A stretch of 64,000 nt of DNA, from the NCBI GenBank assembly GCA_934122155.1, contig CAKOVX010000002.1, positions 62,001-126,000 of the forward strand, written 5' to 3'. The notes beneath the pieces were generated by a model that saw only the letters and a program-made list of their open reading frames with translations, did not search any database and had not been told where the DNA came from. Source of the stretch: an uncultured Clostridia bacterium. Lineage in GTDB: Bacteria > Bacillota > Clostridia > TANB77 > CAG-508. Shown in pieces: positions 62,170-64,000 of the stretch. A program made the position numbers and the translations under genes. Every line of letters begins with the position of its first letter. The stretch's first letter is position 1.

Positions 62170-62248
62170 ATATAAAGGTGTTGATATAATACTTCTCTTT
62201 ATTCCACAAAACCACGCTCATCAAAGTATTATATCAACACCTTTATAT
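62170..62248. repeat. Perfect hairpin element, copy 2 (bidirectional terminator-like)
   Basis: A 25-bp perfect inverted repeat (62170-62194 with 62224-62248, AAAGGTGTTGATATAATACT inward) surrounds a 29-base loop containing TTCCACAAAACCACGCT. Arms and loop match the element at 1194-1262; the loop motif differs by two A/G changes and the arms show a compensated C/T change. It lies between the convergent ends of the export gene and the sensor kinase. Confidence 0.85.
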
Positions 62249-62260
62249 ATTATTATTAAA

Positions 62261-63805
62261 TTATTCTAATAACATTTCAAATCCTATTGTTACTTTAAAT
62301 AAATCTCCATCTAGGTAGATATGGAACTGTCCTCCTTGGAGTTCTGTTAAACTAGATGCTATTGAAAGTCCTAATCCGCTTCCTTCCGTATTTCTCGAGG
62401 TTTCTCCTCTTACAAACCTTTGCATTAATTCATCTGCTGAAATATTAAGCTCTTGTTTAGAAATATTTTTCATTTGTATTACAACTGTATGTTGTTTTTT
62501 TATTACATCTAAATATATTCTTGTATTTTCTAAGGCATATTTTGCAGCATTTGAATAAATATTTTCTAACACCCTGTATATATATCTACTGTCTGCTTTT
62601 ATATATACATCTTGCTCTGGAAATGTTGTTATTTCTTCTAAGTTTTTTTCTTTGAATCTATCTTCAAACTCTCCAGATACTTGTTTTATAAGTTCTTTTA
62701 CATTTAATTTTTCCATATTTAATTTAATATTACCTGAAGATGCTTTTGAGGCTTCAACTAAATCTTCTGTTAGTTTTTTTAGTCTCTGAGATTTATTATC
62801 TAGTATCATCAGATACTCAGTTGCTTTTTCATTTGGCATTTTTTCTTTTTTTAGTAAATCTACATAGTTAATTATTGATGTAAGTGGAGTTTTTATATCA
62901 TGTGATACATTTGTTATAAGCTCAGTTTTAAGCCTTTCACTTTTCATATTTTGCTCAATTGCATTTGATAGGCCTCCTGCAATATCATCAATATATACTG
63001 CCATTTGTTTTAAAATTCCATTTAGTTCATTTTGATTTAATTCTATGTTTGTATCTCCGTCATATATGCTTTTTAAAGCATTTTGCACCTTTTTAAGTTG
63101 TTCTAGTTTTTTGCATAATATATAAAATGTGCCTATTCCTAATGCAGCTAATAATACTACACAAAATATAGGGTTATCTGACCTAGTTACATTAATTGAA
63201 ATAAAAAATCCTATAATGCAAAATCCCCAATAATATATAAACAATTTTGTCATAATATTTCTATTATCTATCATCTTTTTAATTGCTTTGCAAATAGCAT
63301 ATATTAATGTTGTTTTCCAAAACATTTTAGCTTTAATTCTTTTAATTATAGTTTCTAGTAGTATTATTGCATTTGTGTATAGTATTGCTATACCGCAACT
63401 TAATAATAATATATTCATTGAATTATTATATGCATCCCAACTAAAAATTGTAAGAGCAAAGCCACCTGCAAATACTGCGCACCCTAGCGCTAAAACTATT
63501 TCCAATTTCCATGTGTCAAACCAATTTAGTCTAACAGTATTTGTATTCTTTTCTTTTCCAATTCCATTTATTATAATTGCTGCTAAAACAATTAATATAG
63601 CAATTGATATTGGAATTAAAAATGGAGTCATATTTGTGGTTACTTTTGTCAATTCTTTTGCCGTCTGTAAAATATAATAATCATCTTCTGTTATAATAAT
63701 GCTTCCATCAATAACAGCTGTTCCAAGTACTGCTAATACTAGGAATATTGCAAATATTGGTACTAAAACATAAGATACATTTTTAGCAATTTTAGCTCCA
63801 TTCAT
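62261..63805 (-). CDS. Two-component sensor histidine kinase
   Basis: This 514-residue kinase has a membrane domain of about six hydrophobic segments in its first 235 residues, a short linker, then the dimerisation/phosphoacceptor region with NVSHDIKTPLTSIINYVDLL (His phosphorylated) and an ATPase domain with VLENIYSNAAKYALEN (N box) and GSGLGLSIASSL (G box). The many membrane segments and lack of a large external domain suggest that it senses the membrane or cell-wall state, as VanS-like and BceS-like kinases do. The stimulus is unknown. Its GAGGAGG site directly follows the stop of the response regulator gene. Confidence 0.92.
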   Translation of the reverse strand: MNGAKIAKNVSYVLVPIFAIFLVLAVLGTAVIDGSIIITEDDYYILQTAKELTKVTTNMTPFLIPISIAILIVLAAIIINGIGKEKNTNTVRLNWFDTWKLEIVLALGCAVFAGGFALTIFSWDAYNNSMNILLLSCGIAILYTNAIILLETIIKRIKAKMFWKTTLIYAICKAIKKMIDNRNIMTKLFIYYWGFCIIGFFISINVTRSDNPIFCVVLLAALGIGTFYILCKKLEQLKKVQNALKSIYDGDTNIELNQNELNGILKQMAVYIDDIAGGLSNAIEQNMKSERLKTELITNVSHDIKTPLTSIINYVDLLKKEKMPNEKATEYLMILDNKSQRLKKLTEDLVEASKASSGNIKLNMEKLNVKELIKQVSGEFEDRFKEKNLEEITTFPEQDVYIKADSRYIYRVLENIYSNAAKYALENTRIYLDVIKKQHTVVIQMKNISKQELNISADELMQRFVRGETSRNTEGSGLGLSIASSLTELQGGQFHIYLDGDLFKVTIGFEMLLE

Positions 63806-63817
63806 TTTTTACCTCCT

Positions 63818-64000
63818 CTATTTTTCCAAATTTTCTATTTTATAACCTATTCCCCAAATTACTTTTAAGTATTTAGGTTCTCTTGGGTTTATTTCTATTT
63901 TTTCTCTTATGTGTCTAATATGTACCGCTATAATATTTTCTGCACCATAACATTCGTCTTCCCACACATTTTGGTAAATTTGTTCAATTGAATACACTAT
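63818..64000 (-). CDS. Response regulator, OmpR family, C-terminal part
   Basis: The frame is open from the window edge to TAG at 63818 and gives 61 codons. They form the winged-helix end of an OmpR/PhoB-type regulator: YSIEQIYQNVWEDECYG, NIIAVHIRHIREKIEI, and VIWGIGYKIE, the usual closing hairpin. It is the partner of the kinase 13 bases downstream. The receiver domain lies outside the window. Confidence 0.93.
   Translation of the reverse strand: MVYSIEQIYQNVWEDECYGAENIIAVHIRHIREKIEINPREPKYLKVIWGIGYKIENLEK

Overview
The window is AT-rich chromosomal DNA from an uncultured-type clostridial Firmicute. The evidence is the RpoB/RpoC, RNase J, GdpP-RplI-DnaB and YaaL-BofA gene sets, strong purine-rich ribosome binding sites, sigma-A type promoters with TATAAT -10 boxes, and sporulation-type genes (bofA, a SpoVB/MurJ-like flippase, a SpoVD/FtsI-like PBP with PASTA domains). 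No phage, CRISPR array or complete insertion sequence is visible.

Layout. 1-8 kb: housekeeping (glmS end, bofA-yaaL, serS, engB, DUF951, gltX, RNase J with a long structured leader). 8-20 kb: a pilin-like lectin-fold protein, a ROK kinase, then one long minus-strand type IV pilus operon in the order pilMN fusion, pilO, PilP-like gene, major pilin, prepilin peptidase, two minor pilins, pilB, pilT, pilC. 20-29 kb: uppP, a TPR membrane protein, pyrophosphatase, tRNA-Leu(UAA), an ATP-grasp ligase paired with an alanine-racemase-like enzyme, HU and a flippase. 29-37 kb: a VirD4/TraG-like ATPase convergent with a replication-relaxation-type protein, two pseudouridine synthases, a large membrane protein and an EEP-family hydrolase. 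37-49 kb: tsf-rpsB, a zinc-ribbon protein, pyrimidine phosphorylase, RNase HII, a pseudopilin, a second pilin-like lectin-fold protein, HD-GYP protein, PBP, FtsH. 49-64 kb: tilS, dnaB, rplI, gdpP, rpoC, rpoB, a small multidrug-export protein, and a two-component sensor with the tail of its regulator.

Two observations stand out. First, three otherwise intact genes (TPR protein, RluD-type synthase, PBP) each need a +1 frame change, and in all three the zero-frame codon at the junction is CGG. Reading every predicted gene on both strands by eye, I found no other in-frame CGG codon in the window. In each case skipping the C gives a GGN glycine codon and restores the family sequence; in RluD this is the conserved Gly just before the catalytic HRLD motif. 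This points to CGG as an unread codon used for +1 frameshifting rather than to three unrelated errors.

Second, the pilin-like lectin-fold gene ending at 41957 has a sharply bounded 3' patch (42001-42120, 50% GC by hand count against 33-34% on both sides) in which most codons end in C. That is the signature of a diversity-generating retroelement variable region, but no reverse transcriptase or template repeat lies in this window. A paralogue at 8137-9477 shares the architecture and a homologous terminator.

Smaller items include a family of perfect hairpins at convergent gene ends (1194-1262 and 62170-62248) with a conserved loop, a related larger inverted repeat between dnaB and tilS, a prepilin peptidase without a recognisable second catalytic aspartate motif, and structured leaders ahead of RNase J, rpoB and rpoC.
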